A program made the position numbers and the translations under genes. The notes under the pieces were generated by a model. That model searched no databases, had not been told where the DNA came from, and worked only from the letters and a program-made list of their open reading frames with translations. From NCBI GenBank assembly GCA_039654915.1, contig CM077599.1, forward strand, positions 65,958,501-66,022,500: 64,000 bases of DNA, written 5' to 3'. The number at the start of each line of letters is the position of its first letter. Position 1 is the stretch's first letter. The DNA is from Aquilaria yunnanensis. Lineage: Eukaryota > Streptophyta > Magnoliopsida > Malvales > Thymelaeaceae. Of this stretch, positions 12,602 to 25,290 are shown piece by piece.

Positions 12602-12618
12602 TATATATATATATATAT
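12602..12618. repeat. (TA)n microsatellite
   Basis: Short TA run immediately before MITE copy A2. Confidence 0.9.
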
Positions 12619-12625
12619 CCAATTA

Positions 12626-13004
12626 CTCCATCCATCCCAAAAAAAAGAAAAATAAATGTATTCTTTTATTGTTTGTCCCAAAAAGGATGAAGTGTTTCTT
12701 GTTTTAGAAACATTTTAACATTTAATTTACCTTACTACATTTTTATTTAAACTTTCACTATACAGAACCCAAAAAAGAATCATTTTTTTAATATTCATTA
12801 AAACTTTCATTACACAAAATCCTAAAAGGAATCTTCCTTTCTTTAATCATCATTTAAACTCTCATTACACATAATTGAAGAAAGAAATTTTTTAAAAAAA
12901 ATAAATTATTTTTAATGGAAAAAATGGAAAATAATATGATAAACTGCAAACACTTTAATCTTCATGTTCAGAGAAACGCATCATCCTTTATGGGACGGAA
13001 TTAG
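12626..13004 (+). mobile_element. Stowaway-like MITE, copy A2 (complete)
   Basis: Left end CTCCATCCATCCC and right end ggGACGGAATTAG are inverted, and the element is flanked by TA on both sides (12,624-12,625 and 13,005-13,006), the expected Tc1/mariner target duplication. The body matches copies A1 and A3. Length is 379 bp and it has no coding capacity. Confidence 0.88.
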
Positions 13005-13006
13005 TA

Positions 13007-13922
13007 TGGAATATGTGTTGTTTGAACTTCAAAGTTACAAATACGAACTTTAGGTAACCTATTTTGGCATTAAGCTGAACAACTTATCTGGTTCGCAACC
13101 TTCTTCTTCCCAACTGACACTGTACTCCGCCACTTATGACAATTTTGTGCCACCTTGTTTCAAACCAAGCCTATAATTTGCCTAAAAATATCTATAGATG
13201 TTAGCCACAAAATAAAGTGTTTTTGGTGAGCTTAATAAAGTGAAAGATGTTCACAAATTGCATTTCTTCAAAGTCGTACTTGCTCTAACACTCTCAGACA
13301 GAAGACTTGTAAAATTCTAGTTTTATTTGTTTTGTTGCTATATCCAACTCGAATGAACACCTAGTGTTTGTAAAATTGCCTGATTGGCTTGTTTCTACTT
13401 GTCAATTTGTCTTGTAACAACAGAGCATCCCTAGGAGATATCTGAAAAAATTTGGGCACCATCTATTGAGCCCTGTAATGTTATAGGCCCAAACGGGGTC
13501 AGTTTTCTATGATAGAGTTTTTTTTTATGCTATAGTAGTTATGAAAGAAAGGAAGAAGGGAGGTCGGAACCATAGTTGAAAGGGTAAGAAACCAATGTCC
13601 CACCATTGGAGTGTGGAGACTTCTCTAGCAAAGTTGGTTACAAGGGACAGTGACAGGTCTGTTGAGTTCCCTAGAAATCCAACTTTTGTGTGCTTAATGC
13701 TAATGTAGTCCCTAAAGTTCATGTTTGTGACTTGAACTTAAAAAATTTTTTTGAATAATTGACAGATCTCCCTCAAATTTTAAGGGCAATGGCATAATTT
13801 GGCTAACTAAGTAATATTAGTAGTTTAATTGAATTTAATAAAAAATGAGTGGAATTATTGAGCGAGTAGGCAAACTTTAGTTGTTTTTAAGGGTATTTGC
13901 CATTTCATCACACTGTCTTGTC
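13007..13922. other. Non-coding stretch
   Basis: A minus-strand open frame at 13,525-13,722 has no recognisable motif and is probably chance. No other feature. Confidence 0.35.
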
Positions 13923-15094
13923 GAGTAAATTGCATCCATGGCCCCTAATCTTTTATTATTATACCGTTTTGGACCATAACCTCAAAACCTTGCATAGACC
14001 ATCCTTAACCTCGTTTAAGTATTTTATTTTAGACCTTTCGCTAAATTGAGTTGTTACATTGGACAAAAAAAAGTGAAAACCTAGTTTTAACCCTTCAGCA
14101 TTTGTCTTTATCTTAGAAACCTTAAAACTTTTCTGTCTAACAATCAAACCACCATCTCCACAACACTTTTACACTCATGTCCCTGTCTAGCCACCGTCCT
14201 CCATAGCCAACCGCCTCCAATTCCTCCTTATATTTTAAACAAAAATTATAGTTTGATTTTAATTTGATTTTATCTTCCATGATTTTGGACTCATAGATTT
14301 TGAAACTACTGCTTTGACCGTCTGTATGTCATCATGCAAGAAGATAGTGAAGGCCAACTTGACAGCCGCTTTAACTGTCTTCATGTCATCCCCATCTACC
14401 ACCTAGGTCAACGATGCCTTCATCAGCCATGTTAAAGTTCTCATAGGAGATCTCTTCTGGCTTTGATCCTACCTGAAGACCAAGGCTTATGGTAACTTAG
14501 AAATGCGTGTTGTCTCCCTCCATGGACCTTACTAGTGAAAATTTGGCGATTGAAAAATGACTAAATGGACCTGGCCATAGATGATGTGATTCAGAAGTAG
14601 GAAGAATGAGAAGCAGATGTTGTGCAATAGGGGTAGCGTGGTGAACGAAAAGTCTTTATGCTTGGATTTGGGGCTGTCGACATCGATTGTGGTGCGGACA
14701 TAGCGTAGGGGCGGTACTAGCCAGGGGAGGCAAAAAATTGAGTGAACTTTAATTCCCAGAAGGTTATGCAGTCTTAACACTACAAAACTGAGCCTCCCAT
14801 TGGTAACTTTCACAAACAGTGGTAGCCGGAGAGAAATGTGAGTGTGGCGGCTTATGGAGATTATGATTCAATTGTTAAATGAGAAAATTTCAAGGTTTCT
14901 AGGATAAAGATAAAATCTTTAGTGGTTAAAACTAGGTTTTAATTTTTTTTCAATCCAACTTAATGCCTCAAGTTAACTAAAGCTCTAAAATGGAACATTT
15001 AAATGTTGTTAGGGACATTCTATACAAAATTTTAAGGTTAGTGTCCAAAACGGTACAATAATAAAATGTTATGGGTCACAGATACAATTTACTC
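13923..15094. mobile_element. MULE with long TIRs, possible Pack-MULE
   Basis: The ends are inverted copies over about 240 bp (13,923-14,165 and 14,850-15,094). Both begin GAGTAAATTG(C/T)ATC and share ttattattgtaccgttttgg and aaaacctagttttaacc words. Immediate flanks ctgtcttgtc (13,913-13,922) and ctatcttatt (15,095-15,104) match at 7 of 10 positions with only transitions, consistent with an old 9-10-bp target duplication. There is no MURA transposase. The 680-bp interior is richer in GC than the ends and may hold a captured gene fragment. Confidence 0.8.
14330..14530 (+). pseudogene. Possible captured gene fragment in MULE
   Basis: One plus-strand frame reads with only scattered stops and protein-like composition. 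Short readable pieces are KKIVKANLTAALTVF, NDAFISHVKVLIGDLFWL and KAYGNLEMRVVSLHGPY. I do not recognise the family. GC-richer sequence inside long TIRs is the pattern of Pack-MULEs, but without a match this stays a weak inference. Confidence 0.3.
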
Positions 15095-16950
15095 CTATCT
15101 TATTAAATAGAATTTGTAATTGTAAAATTCTCCATTCGTCATGTTTAATTGAAACATTTATTTCAATTTTTGGCATATTCTTCTACTATAGTAGACAATT
15201 AGTACTTCCTTTTATATTATCATTGTTTTATGAAAAAATTGAATACAATTTCCCGCCAAATTAAAGTGTTGTCTTTGAAATAAACCACAATTTAAAGCAA
15301 AATGTATTATATGCCAAAATAATACTTTTAATCACTTAAAAGAAATCCAAGACAAATCCATCCTAAAAAGTTAAGCGAAAAAAATGTTTTTAGAAAACAC
15401 AAAAGATAAAATTAAGTAACTTAAGCTCAACAACTAGTAAAGATGCACCCACTCTAACTCTAAAGTTAAACAAACAAGTGTTTCTAAGGACATGAGAACA
15501 TTTGTTTAGGTGGTGAAATAAAATGTCAAGAAGACTTAGGCTTCAACCTAAGTCTAGGAGAAGATATTAAGTTGCCAAAAAATCCATAGATCTTCTCTCA
15601 AACTCAAGGCAATTGTATTACAATTCCATAATTTTTTTTAAAAAAAAAAAGAAGAAGAAAAAGAGACAAAGAAAAGAACATCAAATTCTCAAAAGGGAGG
15701 ATTACCAGACAAGATTTAAATACTTCGTTTGTGCTTCACCTTGGAGGCCCATAATTGGCCCATTTGATGCTACTCCCATAGACCATGCACGTAGGGGATG
15801 TCGACAAAATATGAGGTTGTTGAAACCGATGTGATGTGAATATATTACAGAAAAAAAAAATTATATTTTGCCTAAATATCAAGATTGCCCATGTAATATA
15901 GTGACTTAGTGGATTGCTCCCCATAACACTTTGGGTTTTGAATTGAGTGCTGAATTTTGATAATCGAGATATTTTGCCTACTTCACTTAACTTTTGTCCA
16001 TATAAAAAGGAAAAAAAAATACATAACTACTACTTAAGTTTCTCAATTTTTTTCTTTTGCAACCTATTGTTTTGTCTTCACCAATTAGGCCACTATCTTC
16101 AATTCAAGCCTCCACCTCATTCATGACCATTACCTCTTATCCCCAATGCCTCCACACCTTGAAGATTGCCGCCTCCCCTCTTTAGCACTGCCCCTACTTC
16201 AACCCAACCTTTTGAACTTCATTTTTACTATAATAGAGAAAATGAAGCAGCTAATGAGGTGGCACATTATTATCTGAAAAAAAATAATAATTAAAATACC
16301 TTGACTAAAATAAATTTTCTAGAAAAAATAATACATTGACTTTTACCAAATTGAATATTAATACATTTTACCAAATAGCAACATAGATGCAATATTCTTT
16401 ATTTTTTTAATCTTGTAACTTTATAAATGAGATTTATATAATTCATTCAAGGACAGTAGATTTTATGGATGCCGAATATTCCATGCTATATAAATTATTC
16501 TTATAATAGCCTTTCTTTAACTATCAATTAATATATCAATCTTGTTCTTAAAATGTAATTGTTTATAAGTTATTTTTAGGTAATGCTCATAAAGGTGAAA
16601 GACTATGATATTGGTGCATCTTGATGATTAAAAGAGATTAAGAAATATTGAAAATTTTCGTAGACAATTCTAGTTTGAGATCAGCAATAGATTAAGATAT
16701 ATCAGTTGGTTCTATACTAAAATGTGATTGGAACCAAGGCTTATAACATATCAAATGGTTTATGAGTTTACTTTAACATAAAAGAAATGAAAATTTGGAG
16801 ACTTAATTAAGGAATTATGTTGATTTTACAATACATTGCTGAAATGACGGGCATTGCATGAGTCTAAAACTTAAGGATTAAATTATACCAATTGAATAAT
16901 CTAAAAATTGCTGATAAAATATATATTACAACTTGACAAGTGTAGTTACA
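15095..16950. other. Non-coding stretch
   Basis: AT-rich. It includes a poly-A/purine tract at about 15,626-15,665 and a C/T-rich stretch at 16,020-16,210 without stable reading frame. Nothing assignable. Confidence 0.35.
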
Positions 16951-17464
16951 CACTACCAAACAAATGCTACTTTCCAACGACCTTATGTTGGAAAATTTGA
17001 TTTTCTAATATGAGGCCATAGGAAACTAGCGCATTGGCAAATCACGCATTAGAAAAAAAAAATTCAATGGCCCAAAAGTTGGCTATTAATATTGCCAACA
17101 ATTAGCCATTGGAATAGGAGCCATTGAAAAATTCCAATGGCCTAATCTCATAGAATCATTTCTAACAGGTTGAACAATTTTACAATGGCCAAAATTCCAA
17201 TGGCTTAAGCCGTTGGCAATGACTCAGGGTAATGGAAAATACCAATAGCCTTAGCTATTGAAAATATATCGACTTAAGCAGATGAAAATTTCCAACAACC
17301 TTGTTTTTAAAAAATAAAAAATACATACATAAATCCTGATAATATATTTTATATATTACCAAAAAATTATTTTATACTTACTAAAAACCTATTTTATATT
17401 TTATATTCCTAAAAATTTTTTTTATATTTTTTAAAAAATATATTTATTAAAATTATAGTTTCTA

Positions 17465-17750
17465 TTTACTGAAAATTCACAAAATTCAAAATCACAAAAC
17501 TCAAAAAAATAAAAAATTCACAAGACATCTAATATCCCAACATTACCCAACCGGATCTACAATCACAAGAGATTCAAAAAATTCACAACACATCTAAGAT
17601 TTGAAATTCACAAAAGATTAAAAAAAATTGAAAATTCATAAGACATCTAAGATTCAAAATTCACAAAAAGCAAATCTAAAATCACAAGATTTAAAAAATA
17701 CACAAGAAATCTAAGCGCCGGCCATTACCCAACCAGATCTACAATCAAAG
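17465..17750. repeat. Tandem repeats inside the CACTA element
   Basis: Variants of 'aattcacaagacatctaaga' recur about five times with irregular spacing, and 'cattacccaaccagatctac' occurs at both ends of the array. Confidence 0.6.
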
Positions 17751-17970
17751 ATGAAATTTGATCCCGAACTGCAAGGTCAAGGAAGCAAACAGTGAGGAGA
17801 CGAGGCCGATGAGGCAAATGGTGAAGAGTCAAACGGCTAGGAGGCAAGGGCGAGGAGGCGAACGGGGGAGGAAGTGAATGTGCAAATGAACTGCAAGCGG
17901 GTGAGGCGGATGGATGAGAGGGATGAGAGATGGGAGAGGCGAGGAGAGAGATGAGAAAAGCTTCCCCCGT

Positions 17971-17990
17971 ATATATATATATATATATTA
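17971..17990. repeat. (TA)n microsatellite
   Basis: Short TA run within the CACTA element. Confidence 0.85.
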
Positions 17991-18266
17991 TTTTATACTT
18001 TTTTGGTATTTTTAGGCAGAATATATTATAAATATATCTAAAATGTATGTAAAATTTATTGATTGAATCTCCTTTTTTCCAATAGCATTTTGCATTGGAA
18101 ATTTCCAATGCATTGCCCATGGGAAAGAATGTTGATACAAATTTCCAACACGTGTCCATTGGAAAATTAGTCTCCTATTTTTTCCAATGGCTCTTTATGT
18201 TCAAAATTTCCAATGGCTTCCCTATTGGAATTTCAGCCATTGAAAAATACATGTTTTTTAGTAGTG

Positions 18267-18990
18267 ATGCAAGAATTTTACATATTACAATTTAAGGTTT
18301 TCCAAAAAAGAGTTATGGTCATTCTTGTCTAAGTACGTAATTTCAAGTTGAACCAAGGTTTTTGGAAATTATGTCAAACTTTTATGATAATTCATACTAT
18401 TTTAATTAGGTTTAACATGAGTGATCAATGGTAGATGAAAGATCCGGCTCAAAACAAGGTTGATGTAATTGTAAAGATGAGAACATGTAGGTGGGGTTAC
18501 ATTAAGCATGTGGACTTAGATAGTAAGACGCAAAGTTTTGGGTGTAAATGACTAAAATAAAAAACATAAACAACTATGTTTAATTGCAATTTAAGTCCCA
18601 AATTTATTGGTTTGTATGATTACATGACTAAAATTTTAAATTGTGTAACCATATGCAATTCTGTTACATAACTGACGGAAAACATCTAAGTTACCGAGTC
18701 AAATGGGCAAAGTGCCTTGGTTATTAAAGTTTAAAGCTCAATTTATACCCTAAAATGCCTAAAGGAGGGGAGTGATTGGTTAAGTTACTATAGTATAAAG
18801 GTTATCTTGGTATTTAGGCCATTATATTATCACCAACGATAGTTATGGATGACAAACATGAATTGTTTATGATGATAGGTCTCATGTAAAACCCACATAT
18901 ATAGACATCTCGGATCTGTCACCGACACCAGTCATCAGTGACATAATCACTGCTCTTATAAGATTGGGTTTAGGTGTAATTAGCATCATT
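18267..18990. other. Non-coding stretch
   Basis: No gene or paired termini recognised. Confidence 0.35.
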
Positions 18991-19101
18991 GGTCCAAAAC
19001 TTTAATTGATATTACTTGTTGGTCCTCAACTTTCATTTTACTATGAATTGGGCTCAAATCTTATAATTCGTTACAAATTGGTTCTGAGCCCTAGGCAAGG
19101 A
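18991..19101 (+). repeat. Direct repeat flanking an LTR-like block, copy 1
   Basis: About 110 bp resembles 21,807-21,917 (roughly 65-70% by eye). Shared words are ggt(c/t)ct(c/t)aac, ttataattc and attggttc...agccctagg. The pair brackets the 19.3-21.6-kb LTR-like stretch. Confidence 0.45.
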
Positions 19102-19299
19102 TAAGCTAGCTTGGAAACCTACTTTATAAAGGAGAAAAATTGCTAATTTAAATGGTCCATTAACTATTAAAAAATAACGATATAGTTTGAATTTACTGGA
19201 ATACAGTATCAAACAATTTAAATTATATCTAAAAAGTTAATGTCAACTAGTTACTATAAAGGCTCTTCACTTACTTCAGTGTGGGGCTAACCCAGAACC

Positions 19300-21650
19300 A
19301 TTAATTAAATCAGGATTTGGTAGTCCCGCTCTTAATTGCAATTGCTAAGTTGATGCTTAGGTGAATTAAATCTTATGTGCTACTAGTTTATTAACCTAGC
19401 ACATGTAATATGCAAGTTTAACTTCAATAAAATTTCTAATTCATTGGGAGAAAAAATAGCTTATATTAGCCATGGAATGATAAAATACAAAACAAATAAC
19501 TTAATACGAAAGTCATAAAGCCATTTTACTTAAGCTTCAAGCTTCAACTTTATGTACAAACCACCATATGTACATCCAAGAACAACAACTAGTGTATATA
19601 CACACCAGTGTCTAACAAAATAACCCATACTAGAGGCTGCTAGGTACACAAGTACCAATATATAAATTCACAAAGATATTATCTAAGATCTCAAAATGAT
19701 ATGTCCCACCTAAGTTGATAGCTTCTGAGATGAGAATTCGACTTCCTCATGTACTTAGCCTACAAATGGGAAAACCACAAATCAAACACCTATAAATGGG
19801 AAGACCACAAATTAAACACTTAGTTAGCATATAATTTAGCTCACCTAAAAAGAAAAATTAGAATCAAATGTGATTCAAATGTATTCAATACCTGCAATAA
19901 ATGCTCTCCAAGCAACCCACTCACTGAGTGCCTGGATTTTCACTTACAAGATCTGCACAATGTGACATTTTAAAATGGGTAAGAATTAGGAAATTCTTAG
20001 TAAAGTATAAATCCTACAAAACAAAACTTTAGGACATGCAATTATATATAATGATATATAAATGCTTCTTGATGTGAGCTCAAAATATCCTAAGGTCTTA
20101 ACTAATGGCCAATAGTTGAGTCCTATGGTGAAGGCCCATCCTCAACCTTGTCCTAACTTACAAGACATTAACCTTGTCTTAGCAAGCTTAGCCTGCCTCC
20201 TTGTTTATCTTATCACATTATACAGGAGTTTAATTCAACTTGATGGTTTAACTTATTAAGATAAGTAACTTAGTTAGGGTACTCTTGGGGTTTAGGTCCT
20301 AGTTTAGGCACTTAATACCCTAAATGCTCTTAAATCCTCATTATATAACTTAGAATTCAATCTTTTACTTAACCATCATTTAAATCCTTAACAAATGCAT
20401 TTTTATAGACTTAAGAGTGGTTTAAAACCTAAACAAAGGTTCCAAACATCTTAGAACGGTCTGAACTTTGAAATTGATGCATTAGGACTCCATTAAGGTT
20501 TTTTTAACTTCGGGAGAAAGGCACGTTGGCACTGTGTCGCCAAAGCTCGACACAATGTTGCTGATGGCTAGAACCCTCAGGTCCTAGAATGTGGCCTCGA
20601 CATGGCATCACCGGCCCGTAGTTTCCAACTCCACTATTTTCACATCCCAATGCTCGCTTAGTTTCCTTTTGTCTTTAATCTTAACCATTCACCAAACAAC
20701 TCACTCCCAAACTTTCATGCAAATTAGAAAACATGCACATGCATCTATAAAACACTTAGCAACATCAAAATCCATTAAAAAATCCAAAATCATAAGCCAC
20801 AAACTTCCTATGCACATATAAGCACTGTTGCACCAATTCCTTGCAAATCAATGTAGCATTGGTTCAAGCCTAGAAAAATCAATTTCTTAAGCTTTAAAAA
20901 CATGGAATATGATCATATTATGAGCAAATGGCTTGAAGATAACATCCACACATCCTGACCCTTTTCTTGAAACACAAACAACAATACTTGGACCAGTTTA
21001 GCACAATCACACTTGTAACCTTTACAAGGCAAAATTAACCTTAAGGATCAATCACACAACACACCCAAGCCTTAATTCACTTAGCAAAACCCTAAACCTC
21101 AACTCAAATCCAAGAATTAAAGCTTACCAAGAAGGAAAATGTGATTCCTTGCTTTCTTAAGCTTAATTGAGCTACTTGCTCTAAGAAATCACCTTCTCAA
21201 GCATCAATTTGGCAAGATTTGATGGAGATAAGATTTTAGCATCATAGAGCTTGACTATTGCTTTTTTTATTGGGAGAAAAATGAGCAAGATTTCCTTATC
21301 TTGCTTGTTATTGTCTTCTTAACCCCTTTTGAATCCCCATCTTTCTTAATTGTGCTAATTTGGTCATAAAGCCCTACAAGGTCCTTTTTCTTTCACTTCA
21401 CTGATATAGGAACAACAATTATACTTCTAAAATCCTTAACTCTATAGTTCAAACATATTTATGACTTAAAATAGGGTTTGCTTGGCTAAAATTTACTATT
21501 TTACCCTTTGAGATGATATTTTTCTCAAATGACCATACCACCAACTTTTCATTACAATAACTCATAATTAAAATACTTAGTGCATAAATAAAATTCTTAA
21601 ACCTTAAAAAAAAAAATTTAAGCTTACCATGTAAATCTTGACCTTAGTCT
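19300..21650 (-). mobile_element. LTR-like non-coding block
   Basis: No gene. The texture is that of a gypsy-type LTR read in reverse: a run of short A/C-rich lines, an acttaccaagaaggaaaatg leader-like word near 21,125, and tttaccctttgagatg near 21,500. A 32-bp tandem duplication (cacaaat-aaacacctataaatggga type) lies at about 19,760-19,823. No PBS, polypurine tract or TG/CA ends could be fixed, so this is tentative. Confidence 0.25.
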
Positions 21651-21806
21651 AAAAAGGCCATAACAATTATGTTAACGTTAATGAATTCAAACTATTTAAT
21701 AATTATTTTTTAATAAACTCAAAATGTCCCACAATTTTTTAAAGTTAATGGACATTTAAAATATCATTTTTTCTTCTATGTCAATTGAATTTTTTTGATA
21801 ACTCAA

Positions 21807-21917
21807 TCAAACCTTTTGTTGTTATTATAAAGTGGTTCTTAACCTTTATTTCATTTGAACTTGGTCTTAAGTTTTTATAATTCACTATATATTGGTTCAT
21901 AGCCTTAGGTTAAGTAT
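21807..21917 (+). repeat. Direct repeat flanking an LTR-like block, copy 2
   Basis: Partner of 18,991-19,101. Confidence 0.45.
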
Positions 21918-22706
<789 letters not shown>

Positions 22707-23399
22707 GTAGTTGTCTAAGCATTAAGAAAAAGGGCTAGGCCTTCAAGCAAGCCTAATGTGCATGTCAAAAACCATATTTGACCCACTACATGTGGTTTCT
22801 CTATATGGCATGGCATTAGCTGGACCATAGTTAAGCCCTTAAACTCCATAAACAAGGAAACATAACACCTTGAATTCTAACACTCTCTCTAGTTTGAGGG
22901 AAGGTAGGGAAAAAGTAAGAAATTAGTATGACTCGCTTGTTTCTTAACTCTGGGACAAACAACTTTTCTGGTCATAAATTAGCTCACAAATAGAAATATG
23001 CACATGAGGACAACAAAACAAAAGAACAAACAAACTTGCAAGTATGCTACTCTTAAAAAACAAAAGCAAACAAACAACTGTGACACTAGCTATAATATAC
23101 TGAGGCAAACTTCAATCCTTGACATTGGTGCCAAAAAACTTATCATGCACATTGCAAGTATACTGTTATTGAATGAGTAATAAAACCAGTAAGACATAGT
23201 CCATAGGGAACGAGTGCTATAGAAAACTAAGCTAGTTGAGAATTGTAAAAAAAAGGCTCAAGAAAACATTATGTTTTGAGTTCGTGTTAAAAAAACACAT
23301 TTTTCTCAGTTAAATGTGCAGGTCTTTTTTGACCTTAATGGTTGCCGAACAAAAGTGGGTCTTTTCTAACTAATATTTACACATTTGCCACTACCTCTT
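22707..23399. other. Non-coding stretch
   Basis: No gene. One small open frame near 23,000 is Lys/Gln-rich and looks fortuitous. Confidence 0.35.
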
Positions 23400-23600
23400 C
23401 TCTCACCCATGCTGATCATCTTCTTCTCTTGTTCTCTAACTCCAGATCGGCTGAAGCTCCGATTAGCAAAACTAAATCAAGATTGTCTTTTCTCTTCTTC
23501 TAACTCCAGATTGTTTTATTCTTTTCTTCTCAAACTCTAGATCATAGTCTTTCCTATTTCCTAAACTCTAGATTGGTGAAACCAAATTTTGGCAATACCA
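23400..23600 (+). repeat. Pyrimidine-rich degenerate repeats
   Basis: A unit of the type cttttctcttcttctaactc followed by cagatt recurs about four times (near 23,425, 23,485, 23,520 and 23,548) at 35-60-bp spacing. Function unknown; possibly part of an untranslated region or transposon leader. Confidence 0.5.
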
Positions 23601-23899
23601 AATCTACCCAAATCATGCTTCGACAACCTTTGACTTGATGAAAGACCTTCGACTTCGACCCAGCCACCCCCTCTATCCTGATTCTAATTTCCAGGTGAAT
23701 TTGATGAAGCCTATGACTTGGGTGTAGACTTTGATTATTGATAACCAGTTACACAGATAAGCATTGATGTTTAAAAAGGATGGATCTGCTCATCAGTAAA
23801 AGAGGGCAACAGGATGAGGCTGGGTCGATGAATGCCGAGCGAGGTTTAGGCTGCACCGAAATTATGATGAACTTCATGTTAGTGTTGTGCCCAACATTC
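23601..23899. other. Non-coding stretch
   Basis: A short open frame starts at 23,780 but has no recognisable motif. Confidence 0.3.
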
Positions 23900-25290
23900 A
23901 ATCAAAAGATTATTGTATTTTGCATATTAAGTTGTGATATTTTATTGAGACATTATTTCAATAATTGTGTTTGTTGTTTATTTCTGCGTAACATAAGCAA
24001 ACATAATTATAACACTAAAATAATAGTATTCTTAAACTTCTCCGGTCTAGTATTATTGTATAGTGGGTTGCAATAATATATAAAAATTAGTATATCCAGT
24101 GACTAATATGAGATATGTAGTCTACATATGGGTACAAGTTAGAGAACTTGTGTATTTGACCGACCCACCATAAAAACACTACATGGATCATTATATAAAT
24201 GTCATAAGTGATTCTTATAGTGATTATAGTATATGTAATCATTTGACCTGAGGTGATCAATGTTCCTTACAAGTAAGTCACATACTTTGATACTTCCCAT
24301 TGTTGCCCGTAACTAAGTAAACATAAAGGTGGTCATTGGGTATGTTACACATCATGCGCAGGGATTTGTATGATCAAGATAATATTTGTCCACCCTATGT
24401 ACTAGGAATGATATTTTCAGGCCCTTTGATTAAGTGAGATTGAGAAAATGTATAGCCATCCTCAGAAAAGTTGATATAAGATATCAACACCATCAGTTTA
24501 AGTTAGTCCACTCAAGAATCAAGAAACCAAAGATTGGATTATACGAAAGTGGCACATTCCATGTCCTATGCTCAATCTTAATATCCTTGGATAAAGGGAC
24601 GATGACATATACGAATAATGATTATAAATGTTTACTTGAATCACCGAATATCTTGTCACTTGAGTATGTATTGCTAGACATCGCTCATTGTTCATGATCA
24701 TAAATGTGATTTATGATCAATGCCAATGTGATAGGAGCATATAGGATTGCACACTTAGAACCAATTGGATTATTTGAGTACATGAGCTAAATTGTTTGGT
24801 CTTGGTTTCATGATAATTTCAAATTAATTATTGGCCTAATAGTTGAGTCATTGTTAAGCCCGAAATTAGGCCTAATCAGATTAGGGTTATCAAAACCTGT
24901 TAGACTTGGGAGTTTTGCTTCACTATATATACATTATATAGTGTTATTTTCGTTGCTGCCTCCATAGGATGAAATTTAGAAATCTGAAAATCTCCAGCCA
25001 CACTCCCCTCTTGTCTTTCCTTGGTGGATGTAAGTTAGCACCATGGGCACAAGAGGAACATTTCTACTAGAACCTAGAGGAGGCATGGTGATCCGAGAGG
25101 TTCATGTGGATATCGTTGAGAGCTTGAACACGTCAATTGTTCAAGTTTTTTGTGATTCGGCTCAAAAGTTAGGTGAAATATCTTAACCTACTATGTATGA
25201 AAATTTTGAGCACCTGATTTACCCCGTTTCACTTGGATCCTTTGACGGTTTCAGTTATTTCTACTGTGTTGTTTAGCTCCCGAAAACCTA
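23900..25290 (+). mobile_element. LTR-like stretch (copia style)
   Basis: Non-coding sequence with an AT-rich upstream part, a TATA context at 24,925-24,945 (cactatatatacattatata) and a downstream leader-like segment ending near 25,280 (cacttggatcc...ggtttcagttatttctactg). This layout is common in plant copia LTRs. No second LTR, PBS or coding domain was found, so it may be a solo LTR or a coincidence. Confidence 0.3.

Larger units (their letters stand above)
16951..18266. mobile_element. Non-autonomous CACTA (En/Spm) element
   Basis: Left end CACTACCAAACAAATG and the inverted right end CACTACTAAAAAACATG carry the CACTA signature. The subterminal 200-400 bp on both sides hold many copies of ccaatggc/gccattgg in both orientations, typical of transposase-binding subterminal repeats of this superfamily. 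The 3-bp flanks (aca and atg) do not match, so the target duplication is lost or the end is off by a few bases. The interior has no transposase: it holds a short tandem array (17,465-17,750) and a GC-rich purine-biased patch (17,755-17,960). Length 1,316 bp. Confidence 0.75.

Noticed and set aside
15613..15834. Plus-strand frame with a poly-Lys start
   Set aside because: Starts in a poly-A tract; no recognisable domain and an antisense frame of equal quality exists.
17725..18159. 144-codon minus-strand frame in the CACTA element
   Set aside because: Ser/Pro/His/Leu-rich low-complexity translation of a purine-rich tract that runs into the subterminal repeats; no domain.
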